From positions 186,001-250,000 of the forward strand of contig NZ_JAPFPW010000002.1 in the NCBI RefSeq assembly GCF_026155325.1: 64,000 nt of DNA, in the 5' to 3' direction. The notes under the pieces were generated by a model. The model was not told where the DNA came from, did no database searches, and saw only the letters and a program-made list of their open reading frames with translations. Source of the stretch: Desulfobotulus pelophilus. Lineage in GTDB: Bacteria > Desulfobacterota > Desulfobacteria > Desulfobacterales > ASO4-4. This document shows positions 55,075 to 64,000 of the stretch, piece by piece. Position numbers and translations under genes: made by a program. Each line of letters opens with the position of its first letter. Position 1 is the first letter of the stretch.

Positions 55075-56007
55075 TTACGCCGTTCCCTCAAAGAGCGGTG
55101 TGCTGAGATAACGCTCGCCTGTGCTGGGAAGTACTGTGGCAAAGGTACGTCCGGCTCCCTCCGGTCTGTCGGCCAACCGGAGGGTGGCGGCTACCGCAGC
55201 CCCGGATGATATGCCACAGAGAATGCCGAAGGTGCGGGCCAGCCACCGGGCCTTTTCCATGGCTTCTGCACCGGAAATGCCTATAACGTCATCCATGAGG
55301 CGGGTATCCAGAATGGGGGGAATCAATCCGGCTCCAATACCCTGTATGGGGTGGGAGCCTGCCTGACCGCCGGAAAGAACGGGAGATTCTTCAGGCTCCA
55401 CAGCGACAGCGCGGAAATCAGGATTTTTTCTTTTGAAATAACGGGCCACACCGGTCAGGGTGCCGCCTGTCCCCACACCTGCCACAAAAACATCCAGCTT
55501 TCCATGAAGATCCCTGTCCATCTCAACGGCTGTTGTCTTTTCATGGGCTGCCGGGTTGGCGGGGTTGGCAAACTGATCCGGCATGAACATGTGATTGTTT
55601 TTTATAAGGATTTCTTTGGCAGCATCCATGGCTCCTGTCATTCCGGCGGATGCGGGTGTAAGCACAAGGTTTGCTCCGAGAAAGCGAAGCAGCTTTTTCC
55701 GTTCAAGGCTCATGCTTTCCGGCATGGTAAGGGTGAGCCGGTAGTTTCTTGCCGCACAGATGGCCGCGAGGGCAATACCCGTATTGCCACTGGTGGGTTC
55801 AATGATATGACTCCCCGGCCCGATTTTTCCTTCCTGCGCTGCTATGGTGAGCATGGCTTCTGCAATGCGGTCTTTGACACTGCCCAAAGGGTTGAAAAAT
55901 TCCAGCTTGGCGAGAATGCGTGTTCCCTTTGCTTTCAGCTGCGGAGGGGTGATGTCCACCATGGGCGTCCTGCCCACGGCAGCTGGGATATCCGTATAAA
56001 GGGTCAT
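55075..56007 (-). CDS. cysK: Cysteine synthase (O-acetylserine sulfhydrylase)
   Basis: PLP enzyme joining sulfide to O-acetylserine to give cysteine. The 310 residues contain the PLP lysine K45 in LGSVKDRIA, the substrate loop PTSGNTGIALA, the phosphate loop GVGTGGTLTGVARYFK, and GIGAGLIPPILD, all standard for CysK. In a sulfide-producing organism this would be the direct assimilation route. The gene precedes mnmD and follows ybjQ by 209 bp. Confidence 0.96.
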   Translation of the reverse strand: MTLYTDIPAAVGRTPMVDITPPQLKAKGTRILAKLEFFNPLGSVKDRIAEAMLTIAAQEGKIGPGSHIIEPTSGNTGIALAAICAARNYRLTLTMPESMSLERKKLLRFLGANLVLTPASAGMTGAMDAAKEILIKNNHMFMPDQFANPANPAAHEKTTAVEMDRDLHGKLDVFVAGVGTGGTLTGVARYFKRKNPDFRAVAVEPEESPVLSGGQAGSHPIQGIGAGLIPPILDTRLMDDVIGISGAEAMEKARWLARTFGILCGISSGAAVAATLRLADRPEGAGRTFATVLPSTGERYLSTPLFEGTA

Positions 56008-56216
56008 GGAGAGTCTCTCTTTTTCGGGGTCTGCTGCACACTGAACCGGAACCGGATGAGCATGATGCCATTTTCAGTCCCAACACACCGGCAAAAATCA
56101 GCCCTGTTCTGAAAAATGTAAAAAAACGAAGGTATAAGCGGTTATAGCTGCGTCTATGCCCACAGGGTATTGTTTATTGCAGAGCCGGAAGTTGCGCAAT
56201 GCAGGATCTGGATCCG

Positions 56217-56534
56217 TCAGCGGAAGGCGATGGCCGTACCGTAACAGAGAACTTCCGAAGAGGTAGACATGATGGCCGATGTGCCGTAGCGGACGCAGAT
56301 TACTGCGTCCGCGTTCATGGTCTGGGCCTGAGCCATCATACGATTCATGGCCGTTCGGCGGGATTCTTCCAGAAGCTGGGTGTATCCTCTGAGTTCACCG
56401 CCGATGAGGGATTTCAGCATGGCCAGGATATCCCTGCCAAGATGTTTGGTAAAAACCACGGAGCCTTCCGCAAGGCCCAGTACCGTATAGCTGGTAATGC
56501 CGGGAATTTTGTCTGCCGTTGTGATGATCATCAT
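56217..56534 (-). CDS. YbjQ family (UPF0145) protein
   Basis: A 105-residue protein matching the YbjQ/UPF0145 pattern: MIITTADKIPG start, VLGLAEGSVVFTKHLGRDI, GGELRGYTQLLEESRRTAMNRMMAQAQTMNADAVICVRY and a final CYGTAIAF. The fold forms homopentamers of unknown function. Its ATG overlaps the stop codon of the megasynthase gene by four bases (ATGA), suggesting translational coupling. Confidence 0.9.
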   Translation of the reverse strand: MMIITTADKIPGITSYTVLGLAEGSVVFTKHLGRDILAMLKSLIGGELRGYTQLLEESRRTAMNRMMAQAQTMNADAVICVRYGTSAIMSTSSEVLCYGTAIAFR

Positions 56535-59500
56535 GGGGTCCTCTGCTGTCGTTCTGTGGTAGGGGAGTTGCTGAAAGACGCCTGCATGTCTTTCTTTTTT
56601 CTATCACAGACAGCAGTTTTTGAAAAATCATTCAAGGCCAGTCTGCGTACCTGAAAGTTTTCTGCCGTATAGATGCAGAGACCGTCGCAGAATACGGCCG
56701 CCTGACAGCTCAGCCCTTCCCTTTCATCCTTAAAAATTTCCTTCACATTGATAACACAGTGCATGGCCGCACTGCCGGGCCGGATCTGGCCTCTGTAGGT
56801 CCAGCTGTGGCTCTGGGGGGTGACAAGAAAATCCTCCATGGGCCTTTTCAGTATCCGGGAGGCTGTCCAGCAAAGGGTGGTGAAGACCGCCTGAAGCCCG
56901 AGGGAGCCGGGGCATACGGGGTCGTCCTTGAAATGGGCGTGGAAATACCAGTCCTGATCGGAAATATCCATGACAGCAAGGGTTTCACCAAGGCCTTTGG
57001 CTCCGCCCTTTTCTTCAAAGGAAAGGATGCGGTGGACCATGCGGAAGGCCTGTTCCGGATTGTTGTCCGGATGGGGCAGGGGGCTGTTTATCCCAAAATC
57101 GTGGATGACTTCCATCCCTTTCAGATTTTCCGGAAGATCAAGGCCCAGAGGTGCGGCCATTCCCTTTTGATCTGACAGGGATTCTTTGGTGAAAAAACCA
57201 AAGTGGGTTGTGCATTGTAAAACGGGCTTTTTCCCCTGAAAGCATGCAATCTCGAAAAAGAGAATCTGCAGATCGCCGTTTTTCACGTAGCGGGTCAGGG
57301 TGGCTTTGGTTTCAATTTCTTCTCCATGGAAAACAGGGGCAAGGATGGTTGCATCTCCTCCGAGGTTTCTGAAGAAAAGATCCCTTTCGCTTTTCAGGGA
57401 ACATCCCATCCAGGCTGCCATGAGACCGCAGGGCTGCAGGGCGGCCTCCAGAAGCAGGGCATAGGGGAGATGGCTTTTTTCATGCCCGAAGTCCGGGTTT
57501 GCAGCTTCCGGATGCCAGATGGCGGTGATCTGGCTTTTTTCCGCAATGTGGCCCGGCGTGAGATGGGCATGGCTTACGGCGTCCACCGTGAGATAGGGAG
57601 GCCGTGGAAGTCGGGCGAGAAAACGTCCCTGATCAAAGGGGGCGTAGGTTTTTCCTAGGGCTTCTTCCGCACGGCCATCGCAGAAGGCAAGGAGTCTTTT
57701 TTTGTCCCACAGGGGTTTTTCTTCTTCTGTTTCTGACCAGATGGCGGCAAGACCTTCCCTGTCCGTTCCCTCCAGCATGAGGCTCATGCCCTCAAAGCGG
57801 ACAATGCATTTGCCATCGGCGTACATGAGGGCATCGGCCAGCACAAAGGGCTGGGGAGCAAAATCCATTTGGCGGATATGGATTTCATAGCGTACCTGCG
57901 ATGTTTCCGGCGTTACCGGCCCCCGGCATTTGAGGCGGCTTTCGGCACCGGGCAGGGGCTCCCAGGAGCAGGTTCTGTCTTCAGGTATCCATCCTGTGGC
58001 CATGACGTACACCCGTAAGGTCTGCATGCAGCATTCATACATCAGGGTGCCGGGCATGACAGGATCATCGGAAAAGTGGCAGGTGAGAAACCAGTCGTCC
58101 GGGTGGATATCCGCCTCGCCGATGGCAAGGCCGCAGCCATAATGACCGCCCTTGGGGTCCATTTCCCTCATGCGGTGAACCAGCGCCAGCATGCCGCCGG
58201 GCAGACGGATCTTTTCTCCCATGGTTTTTCCTTTGAAAAGGGGACCAAAGGCCTTTTCAGCATCTCCTTTTCGCAGGGCTTCCATTTTTTCTTCGGAAAG
58301 GGCCGAGGCAGGAAAGCTGTGGATGGGGATGGCACCGGGGGCGATGCCCCTGTCCTTCATGATGGCCGGGAATCTCTCCTTTGGGATTACGCCTCCGGAA
58401 TCACGGATTTCTTCGGGTGTGAAGAATCCGGCACAGCCCTTTTCCATGGTGATGAGTTTTTCCCTGCCGATGAATCCCGTAAAGCGGAAGAAAAAGATGT
58501 GGGTTTCTCCCTGCTGCACAAAACGCTGGATTTCGATTTCATAGCGCACCGTTTCACCGGGCCTTGGCAGTCTTCTGTGGAAGGATGCCACCGCATCCAG
58601 AAGACGGTAGGCCCTTGTGCCCTTTACCTGAAGATCTATGCCCATGTAGGCGCAGAGGAAGAGATCGGCCTGACCGGATTCAATGGCAATGGAAAAGGGG
58701 GTGCGGCCTCCGTCCAGATACCAGGCGTCTTCTTTTACTTCATGCTCCGTGACGATGGTTCCGGGTCCGGTGCGGCCCTTTACGGCATCAATGGAGAGGA
58801 TTCGGTCCACCAGCAGCAGGGGTGGGGCCGGAAGCCGTACCCGCACAGGATAGCTGTCCACCGCAGCAAAGTCTTTGCCCAGAACCTTTTCTGCCTTGCC
58901 GATGGCAAATTCAAGGCAGGCTTCATGGTCAAAGGCAGGGGGCGGTGCAGCCGCAGGGGAAGGGGGTGGAGCCGTAGGTAAAGGGGGCAGAGGTGCAGGT
59001 AAAGGGGGGGCAACCCAGTCCGTGCCGCTTTCCTTGTTTCCCAGCAGGGTATCCAGAGTACGGAGGCGCTGGGCACAGCCATCAAGGTAGATTTGATGCA
59101 GGCGGCAGGTCTCCTTCTGTATGGAGGAAAACTGGCTGAAGGCCATTTTATGCAAAGGGTTTTCTGCCATGCCACCTTTTTTGATCCAAGGCTCTGCCAC
59201 ATGCCAGATGGCTCTGGCTCTGGTAATGCTGATGACTTCCGCCTCGTCTTTTTTGGAAAGGCTGAAGGCCAGATGGGGACGGTCTCCTAAGATACGGCGG
59301 ATCATGCGGGTGCAGGAGTCCGATGGTCCCATCTCCACAAATATCCGCACACCGTCCTCCCATGCTTTGAGAACCAGTGATGGAAAATGAAAGCCCCGGA
59401 GGTTTTGGTCTAAAATGGCCGTACAGCAGCTCTTTGTATCCGGAGTAAAGGCTTTTTCGCTGGCACAGGAATAATAGCGGTAGGGTTGTGGATGAACGGG

Positions 59501-62500
59501 GAAGGTGTGCAGGGTTTCATAGGCATTGCGTGCGGGTTGTAAAGCATCGCAGTGTACGGAAATGACCCCTTCAAGGAAGATGGGAGCAAGGCCCAGATCC
59601 GCTGCCAGTTTTTCAATGTCCTTTTTTTCTCCTCCCACCACACATTCTTTGAAGGTGTTCACAATGAGGCGGCGCAGTCTGGGATAGGCGGGGAGCTGGC
59701 TGTCCAGTGTCTCCATTTCCACGGGAATGAGGGCGGCGGCCCAGCAAAAGGGTTCTTTATCTCCGATGCCCCATTGTTTCCGTAAAGCCCTGCAGGGACC
59801 GGAAAGTTCTTTGGTGAAAAGATCGGAGTCTTTCAGGCGCTGCTGCATGATTTCCGGGTTTTCCCAGAGGCCTGTGGCAAAAAATCCGGCTGTTTCTCCG
59901 AGGGAATAGCCCATCACCGCCTGGGCCGCAAAGCCTTCTTCTTCGGCAATGCGGGTCATGATGCGGCCATAGCGTACCTGGGCGAAAATGGCAGGGCTGG
60001 GGTCATCATTATGGTCCGGGGAGAGGAGAGGGATGGCTTTTTTATTGGAAAAGCTTTCTTCATCGGCCTTTAGGATGTGGGGCCAGAACTGTTCAAGGCT
60101 TTTTCCCATGCCATGGAAATGATTACCCGAGCCCGGATAGACAAAGGCCGCTTCTCCCCGGATGCCTTTTTGCAGGGAGGGCGCAAGGAAGGCGGCTCCT
60201 TCCCGGCCAGCAGGCAGGAGGGTCCGGCCTTCGGCGATGGCCTCTTCAAGGATGGCACACCAGGAGCCAATCCGTTTTACATCACAGGCCAGAAGGGCCG
60301 ACCTGAACTCTCCTTCCGATGACCGGCAGGCTGCAAGGCTTGAAGCCTCGGGGAGAAGGGAAAGGTTTTTCACTTCTTCACGGAGAAGGCGGCAGGCCCG
60401 GATCAGCTCTTCTTTTGAATCGGCGCATAAAGGATAAACCTGTACGGGAGGGGATGGAGCTGCGGCTGGACTTTTCGGAGCATTGGGTGATGCCTGCTTT
60501 GTTTCCTGCCGGGGGAAGCGGGAAGGAAGGTTTCCTTCCGCTATGCGGAGCAGGCCTTGGCCGGAACTTTCCCAAGGCTTTTTCCCCGAAGCCTTTTCCA
60601 TCTCTTTTTCCCATTTTTCCGGAGAGATCTCTCCAAGGATGGTTTCACCACATTGAATGGCATCTTCTTTTTTGCGGAGAATCAGGCAGATGGCACCGGA
60701 GAATGGCTCGTCTGCCATGCCTTCAAGGCCCCGGCAAAGGTAAGACAGGGGATGGCTGCGCATATCCGAGGCGGCAAGGATAAAGGCCTTGCTTTTCCCT
60801 TGTTCAAGGCTTTGCTCCGCCATGTGCAGGGCTTCGATGGTGGCTTTTCCATCGCCGGAGAGGGTGATGCATGGCCCGCCCAGCCCGAAAATCTTGGCCA
60901 CCCGGCTGGCCGCCATGCTGGTGAGGGAGCCTGTAACGTGGTCCGCATCCAGAGGGGGAAGGGCAAGGGCTTGTTTATCTTTGGGAAAGGCCCATCTCAG
61001 GCTGAAGTCCGTTGCCGCAGGATCAAAATCAACCAGAGCTGTAAGACCCGTGGCTGCCCGTGTGCTTTGGTCCCAGTCCAGATTTTGAAGGGCATTTCTC
61101 ACGCAGAGGAGCAGCGCCCTGTGGTCCGCCAGCATGGCTTCGCTTTCTTTCGGGGGGATGGAAAAAAGGCCGGGGGGAATGGGAGCTTCTTTTTTGTCGT
61201 AGCGTGCCGCACCCACGATGACAAGGGAGCTTTTCCTGCGTGAGGAAGGGATAAAGGGTCCGGGTTCCGGTGCTGTGGGTGCTTCTTCCACTATCATATG
61301 GGCGTTGATACCGCCAAATCCAAAGGCATTGACTCCGAAGGCTCTGGGCTTTACGCCTTTTTTCTCCCATGGCTCAGCCGAGTTGAGGATGCAAAAGGAG
61401 CTTTTTTCAAGGGGGCTTCCATGGGCTGCCTTATCAAATGATGGGGTGATGGGAAGAGTGCCTTTTTCAAGGCAGATCAACATGCGGCTGAGACCAGCGG
61501 CTCCGGCGGCCGTCAGCAGATGCCCGGTCATGGATTTAACCGAGGCCAGGACGGGTCCCTGTTTTCTGCTCTTGCCGAAAATTTCTTTAAGGCTGAGAAT
61601 TTCCACGGGATCTCCCGTGGGTGTGCCCGTACCATGGCATTCCACGGCATCCAGATCCTGAGGCGTCATACCCGCCATGGACAGGGCCTGTGCCATGGCC
61701 CGGATCTGTCCTTCGGATCTGGGGGCCAGCACATTGCCGCCGATGTCGTTGGAAAGGCCGATGCCCCGGATGACGCCTAAGATGGGGTCCTGATGTCTGA
61801 GGGCATCTTCCAGTCGTTTTAAGGCAAAGAGTCCGCAGCCTTCCCCCACCACAAGGCCATCGGCCCTTTCATCAAAGGGGCGGCAGTATCCCGAAGGAGA
61901 AAGGGCTTTGAGCTGGGTGAAGCCGATCTGAAGAAAGGAAATGTCGGCTCTGGAAATGCCACCGGCCAGCATGAGGTCCGCGCGTTTTTCCCGTAAGATA
62001 TCACAGGCCAGACGGAGGGCCACAAGGGAGGAGGCGCAGGCCGCATCCAAAGTAAAGACAGGCCCGCCAAGATGCAAAGCCCGGGCCGTAATCAGGGCAG
62101 GACTGCCCGTGACTCCGAAGCAGGGGTTTGTGCCATTGTCCGTAAAGTATGATTTTCCCTTAAAGGATGTGCGGGCAAGCCGGGTGATGCTGTCCGTGGG
62201 AAGCCCGAGAAGACCCGTAATCAGCCCCGTTCGTTTCTTAAGGCTTTCCCTTGCCTGGCAGCTATGGAGAAGGCCTGCTGTATTGTGGACAAGAAGTCTT
62301 GGGAGGGGATCTGTGAACCATTCCTTTCTCATGCTGCTTTCAGGAAAAGGAGACAGGGTTTCGGGAAGGGGAGCCAGTGCCGCCATGGTGCTGATGGTCC
62401 TGTCCGGAAGATGGCTTTCCGAAAGAAAGCGGGCCTGATCCGGCCAGCGTTCTTCGGGGATTTTTCGGATGGCCACATGACCTTTAAGAATATGACGGCC

Positions 62501-62575
62501 GAAGGTGGCAATATCCGGTGAGTCGGGAAAGGTACCGCTCTGGGCGATGATGGCAATTGGCATAAAGGATGTCAT
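56531..62575 (-). CDS. PUFA-synthase-like megasynthase, KS-CLF-AT-DH-DH (Pfa3/PfaC-like)
   Basis: A 2014-residue multidomain synthase. A ketosynthase has the complete triad C180 (DAACASS), H314 (ECHGTGTPTGDP) and H352 (SMTGHLLTAAGAAG). A second KS-like domain has GDG where the Cys would be, so it is a chain-length-factor type. The acyltransferase has S891 in GYSLGET. After a Pro/Ala-rich linker (near 1270) come two double hot-dog FabA-like dehydratase units, each with an HFxDDPVxPG motif. The order matches myxobacterial Pfa3. No ACP, KR or ER domain is present here. Start uncertain: upstream ATGs reach 62695, but homology begins near MPIAIIAQSGTFP. Confidence 0.87.
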   Translation of the reverse strand: MTSFMPIAIIAQSGTFPDSPDIATFGRHILKGHVAIRKIPEERWPDQARFLSESHLPDRTISTMAALAPLPETLSPFPESSMRKEWFTDPLPRLLVHNTAGLLHSCQARESLKKRTGLITGLLGLPTDSITRLARTSFKGKSYFTDNGTNPCFGVTGSPALITARALHLGGPVFTLDAACASSLVALRLACDILREKRADLMLAGGISRADISFLQIGFTQLKALSPSGYCRPFDERADGLVVGEGCGLFALKRLEDALRHQDPILGVIRGIGLSNDIGGNVLAPRSEGQIRAMAQALSMAGMTPQDLDAVECHGTGTPTGDPVEILSLKEIFGKSRKQGPVLASVKSMTGHLLTAAGAAGLSRMLICLEKGTLPITPSFDKAAHGSPLEKSSFCILNSAEPWEKKGVKPRAFGVNAFGFGGINAHMIVEEAPTAPEPGPFIPSSRRKSSLVIVGAARYDKKEAPIPPGLFSIPPKESEAMLADHRALLLCVRNALQNLDWDQSTRAATGLTALVDFDPAATDFSLRWAFPKDKQALALPPLDADHVTGSLTSMAASRVAKIFGLGGPCITLSGDGKATIEALHMAEQSLEQGKSKAFILAASDMRSHPLSYLCRGLEGMADEPFSGAICLILRKKEDAIQCGETILGEISPEKWEKEMEKASGKKPWESSGQGLLRIAEGNLPSRFPRQETKQASPNAPKSPAAAPSPPVQVYPLCADSKEELIRACRLLREEVKNLSLLPEASSLAACRSSEGEFRSALLACDVKRIGSWCAILEEAIAEGRTLLPAGREGAAFLAPSLQKGIRGEAAFVYPGSGNHFHGMGKSLEQFWPHILKADEESFSNKKAIPLLSPDHNDDPSPAIFAQVRYGRIMTRIAEEEGFAAQAVMGYSLGETAGFFATGLWENPEIMQQRLKDSDLFTKELSGPCRALRKQWGIGDKEPFCWAAALIPVEMETLDSQLPAYPRLRRLIVNTFKECVVGGEKKDIEKLAADLGLAPIFLEGVISVHCDALQPARNAYETLHTFPVHPQPYRYYSCASEKAFTPDTKSCCTAILDQNLRGFHFPSLVLKAWEDGVRIFVEMGPSDSCTRMIRRILGDRPHLAFSLSKKDEAEVISITRARAIWHVAEPWIKKGGMAENPLHKMAFSQFSSIQKETCRLHQIYLDGCAQRLRTLDTLLGNKESGTDWVAPPLPAPLPPLPTAPPPSPAAAPPPAFDHEACLEFAIGKAEKVLGKDFAAVDSYPVRVRLPAPPLLLVDRILSIDAVKGRTGPGTIVTEHEVKEDAWYLDGGRTPFSIAIESGQADLFLCAYMGIDLQVKGTRAYRLLDAVASFHRRLPRPGETVRYEIEIQRFVQQGETHIFFFRFTGFIGREKLITMEKGCAGFFTPEEIRDSGGVIPKERFPAIMKDRGIAPGAIPIHSFPASALSEEKMEALRKGDAEKAFGPLFKGKTMGEKIRLPGGMLALVHRMREMDPKGGHYGCGLAIGEADIHPDDWFLTCHFSDDPVMPGTLMYECCMQTLRVYVMATGWIPEDRTCSWEPLPGAESRLKCRGPVTPETSQVRYEIHIRQMDFAPQPFVLADALMYADGKCIVRFEGMSLMLEGTDREGLAAIWSETEEEKPLWDKKRLLAFCDGRAEEALGKTYAPFDQGRFLARLPRPPYLTVDAVSHAHLTPGHIAEKSQITAIWHPEAANPDFGHEKSHLPYALLLEAALQPCGLMAAWMGCSLKSERDLFFRNLGGDATILAPVFHGEEIETKATLTRYVKNGDLQILFFEIACFQGKKPVLQCTTHFGFFTKESLSDQKGMAAPLGLDLPENLKGMEVIHDFGINSPLPHPDNNPEQAFRMVHRILSFEEKGGAKGLGETLAVMDISDQDWYFHAHFKDDPVCPGSLGLQAVFTTLCWTASRILKRPMEDFLVTPQSHSWTYRGQIRPGSAAMHCVINVKEIFKDEREGLSCQAAVFCDGLCIYTAENFQVRRLALNDFSKTAVCDRKKKDMQASFSNSPTTERQQRTP

Positions 62576-62859
62576 GGCTTCCGGGCTTTTTTGTTTGTAT
62601 GATTGGGAGCTAGTGCTGAAACTTGAAAAAAACCCTGCCATACTGCCATGTTTTGCTCTCTGAAGGCAAGGCGGGCTTTGTCTCTTCCTCTTCATTTCTG
62701 TATGAATCCATCAGGAAAGCAGTGAAAGAGTCTTTCTTTCCGATGAGCAATCACTTATACTCCATATCATACGATACAAAACAGATGCCGCACCCTATAC
62801 CCGTCCCGATTCCCATGCAGGAAAAACGATGTTTTCATTTTATTTTTATGGGGTATTCC

Positions 62860-64000
62860 ATGCGTTTTGTTTTATTCAGAAATCATGTTGCCCGTGGTCT
62901 TACCCAGCGGATAGTGGTGATCACGGCCGGTTGTTTTTTTATAGCCATGGTCATTCTCACCCTTCTTATCTCACGGCTGCTGTTTGTTGAGTCCCAGAGA
63001 AGTATTGTGGGACACCAGCAGGAACTTGTGGATATGCTGGTGAAACGCATGGAAAACGAGCTGGAGGCCCGGAGTCAGACCCTTCAGGGTTTTTCCCGTT
63101 TTATCCATGATGGTGAAAAGCTTGTTTCTGTTGCCGATATTGAAAAGCTCCTTTCCACAAGGGTTCGTCTGCTGGAATACTTTAACGGTGGTATCCTCGT
63201 AGCCGATGAAAGGGCTGTTGCCATCGCGGAAACCATTTTTGTACCGGGCCGTATTGGCACCGCCTACCCGGACAGACCCCACGTAATCCAAGCGCATAAG
63301 ACAAAAAAACCTGTTTTTACAAGGCCTTATATTGGAAGGGCCACGGGAGTCCCCCTCAGCACCATTACCGTTCCCGTACTTTCCGATTCAGGTCGTGTCA
63401 TCGGTTTTTTGTTCGGGAACACCCTGCTGGCAGAGGATAATCTTTTTAAGGAAATCAGCGAGGAAACCCTCGGGCATCAGGGTACGGTTTTTGTGCTGGA
63501 TCCTTTGCTCGGCATGGTGGTGACAGCCTCGGATTATAGTCTGGCCATGCAGATTCTGCCTGAAAAGGATTTTCCCACGGTGGTGGATGCTGTGCTGTCT
63601 GGCAGCCCTTCGGGAAAGGCCAGGGATTTTCGTGGAGAGGAAGTGGTATATGGCTCCGCCACCCTGGAAAAAATGGGCTGGAAGGTGATTCATACCCTGC
63701 CCGCTGCCATGGTCTCTGGCGCAGGGAAGCCTGTGATCATCAAAATGTCTTTTTTCATTGTCGGCCTGATGGTGGCTACTTCCCTTGTCACTGTGTTTTT
63801 GTTGCGCAGGGAGCTTTTCCCCCTGCAGGAGGTGGCGGAAACCATTAATGCCATGGCCACGGGAAAGATTCCTGCCCAGCCCCTTTCTCCTGTACGGATC
63901 AATGAGATTGAAAAAATTTGTCTTGCGTTCAACCGCCTGCATGCGATGCGGGAGGAGCAGGAAACAGTACTTCGGGAAGAAAGGGACTTTTTGAAAAGTC
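62860..64000 (+). CDS. Membrane sensor with Cache-like domain and HAMP (cut by right edge)
   Basis: The visible 380 codons show membrane helix 1 (about 19-42, VVITAGCFFIAMVILTLLI), a periplasmic double-Cache-like domain (EYFNGGILVADERAVAIAE, STITVPVLSDSGRVIGFLFG, GHQGTVFVLDPLLGMVVTASD), membrane helix 2 (about 291-313), and a HAMP-like segment (FPLQEVAETINAMATGKIPAQPL). The output domain lies beyond the edge; GGDEF or histidine kinase are both possible. ATG 62860 has GGGG six bases upstream; ATG 62848 is in frame. Confidence 0.8.
   Translation, partial: MRFVLFRNHVARGLTQRIVVITAGCFFIAMVILTLLISRLLFVESQRSIVGHQQELVDMLVKRMENELEARSQTLQGFSRFIHDGEKLVSVADIEKLLSTRVRLLEYFNGGILVADERAVAIAETIFVPGRIGTAYPDRPHVIQAHKTKKPVFTRPYIGRATGVPLSTITVPVLSDSGRVIGFLFGNTLLAEDNLFKEISEETLGHQGTVFVLDPLLGMVVTASDYSLAMQILPEKDFPTVVDAVLSGSPSGKARDFRGEEVVYGSATLEKMGWKVIHTLPAAMVSGAGKPVIIKMSFFIVGLMVATSLVTVFLLRRELFPLQEVAETINAMATGKIPAQPLSPVRINEIEKICLAFNRLHAMREEQETVLREERDFLKS

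Overview
The window looks like chromosomal DNA of a Gram-negative anaerobe, most probably a sulfate- or sulfite-respiring member of the Desulfobacterota (Desulfobacterales type). This is inferred from gene content, not from a marker search. The supporting content is a type II secretion operon in deltaproteobacterial order, an LptE lipoprotein, an oxygen-sensitive glycyl-radical enzyme with its activase, TRAP transport, and a PUFA-synthase-like megasynthase. No rRNA, tRNA, CRISPR array, insertion sequence or prophage was recognised.

Positions 1-13.8 kb are mostly housekeeping. A leftward group runs rng, a membrane-anchored LysM-like protein, yajC and secD (cut by the left edge). It is divergent from leuS-lptE. 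rpsT follows with a strong terminator, then a DUF2914 protein, a FAD-dependent dehydrogenase, murJ overlapping an ftsB-like gene, and leftward ndk-trmJ. Several of these genes start with TTG or GTG.

Positions 14.1-25.0 kb hold a rightward type II secretion operon, gspG-H-I-J-K-L-M-N-C-D-E. It has no gspF and no prepilin peptidase gene. A secreted TPR-like protein follows, then a leftward PAS histidine kinase/LuxR response regulator pair (26.0-28.2 kb) and a rightward acetyl-CoA hydrolase/transferase family gene (28.4-30.7 kb).

Positions 30.8-42.8 kb are the most distinctive part: a leftward island that reads as a sulfonate (isethionate-type) utilisation regulon. From upstream to downstream it holds a TRAP solute-binding protein, a fused DctQM permease, an amidohydrolase-fold protein lacking most metal ligands, a methyl-accepting chemotaxis protein, a small periplasmic binding protein, a glycyl-radical C-S lyase whose active-site residues line up with isethionate sulfite-lyase IslA, its radical-SAM activase, and a sigma-54 activator. 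Sigma-54-type promoters lie before the TRAP gene and before the lyase. A repeated GCRACAGGC word near both could be the activator site. Hairpins separate the binding-protein gene from the permease gene and the lyase gene from the activase gene. The proposed flow is uptake of the sulfonate, radical cleavage to acetaldehyde and sulfite, sulfite respiration elsewhere, and chemotaxis toward the same or a related compound.

Positions 43.6-64 kb hold a secreted C10-family cysteine protease (a plausible type II secretion substrate), an unusual PEP/pyruvate-binding protein, and a 1684-residue kinase-AAA-GAF-GGDEF signalling protein whose kinase domain lacks the catalytic Asp. A small coiled-coil protein follows behind a strong promoter and long leader, then mnmD and cysK. 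Next are a YbjQ-family gene overlapping by four bases the end of a 2014-residue KS-CLF-AT-DH-DH synthase that resembles myxobacterial Pfa3, and finally a membrane sensor cut by the right edge.
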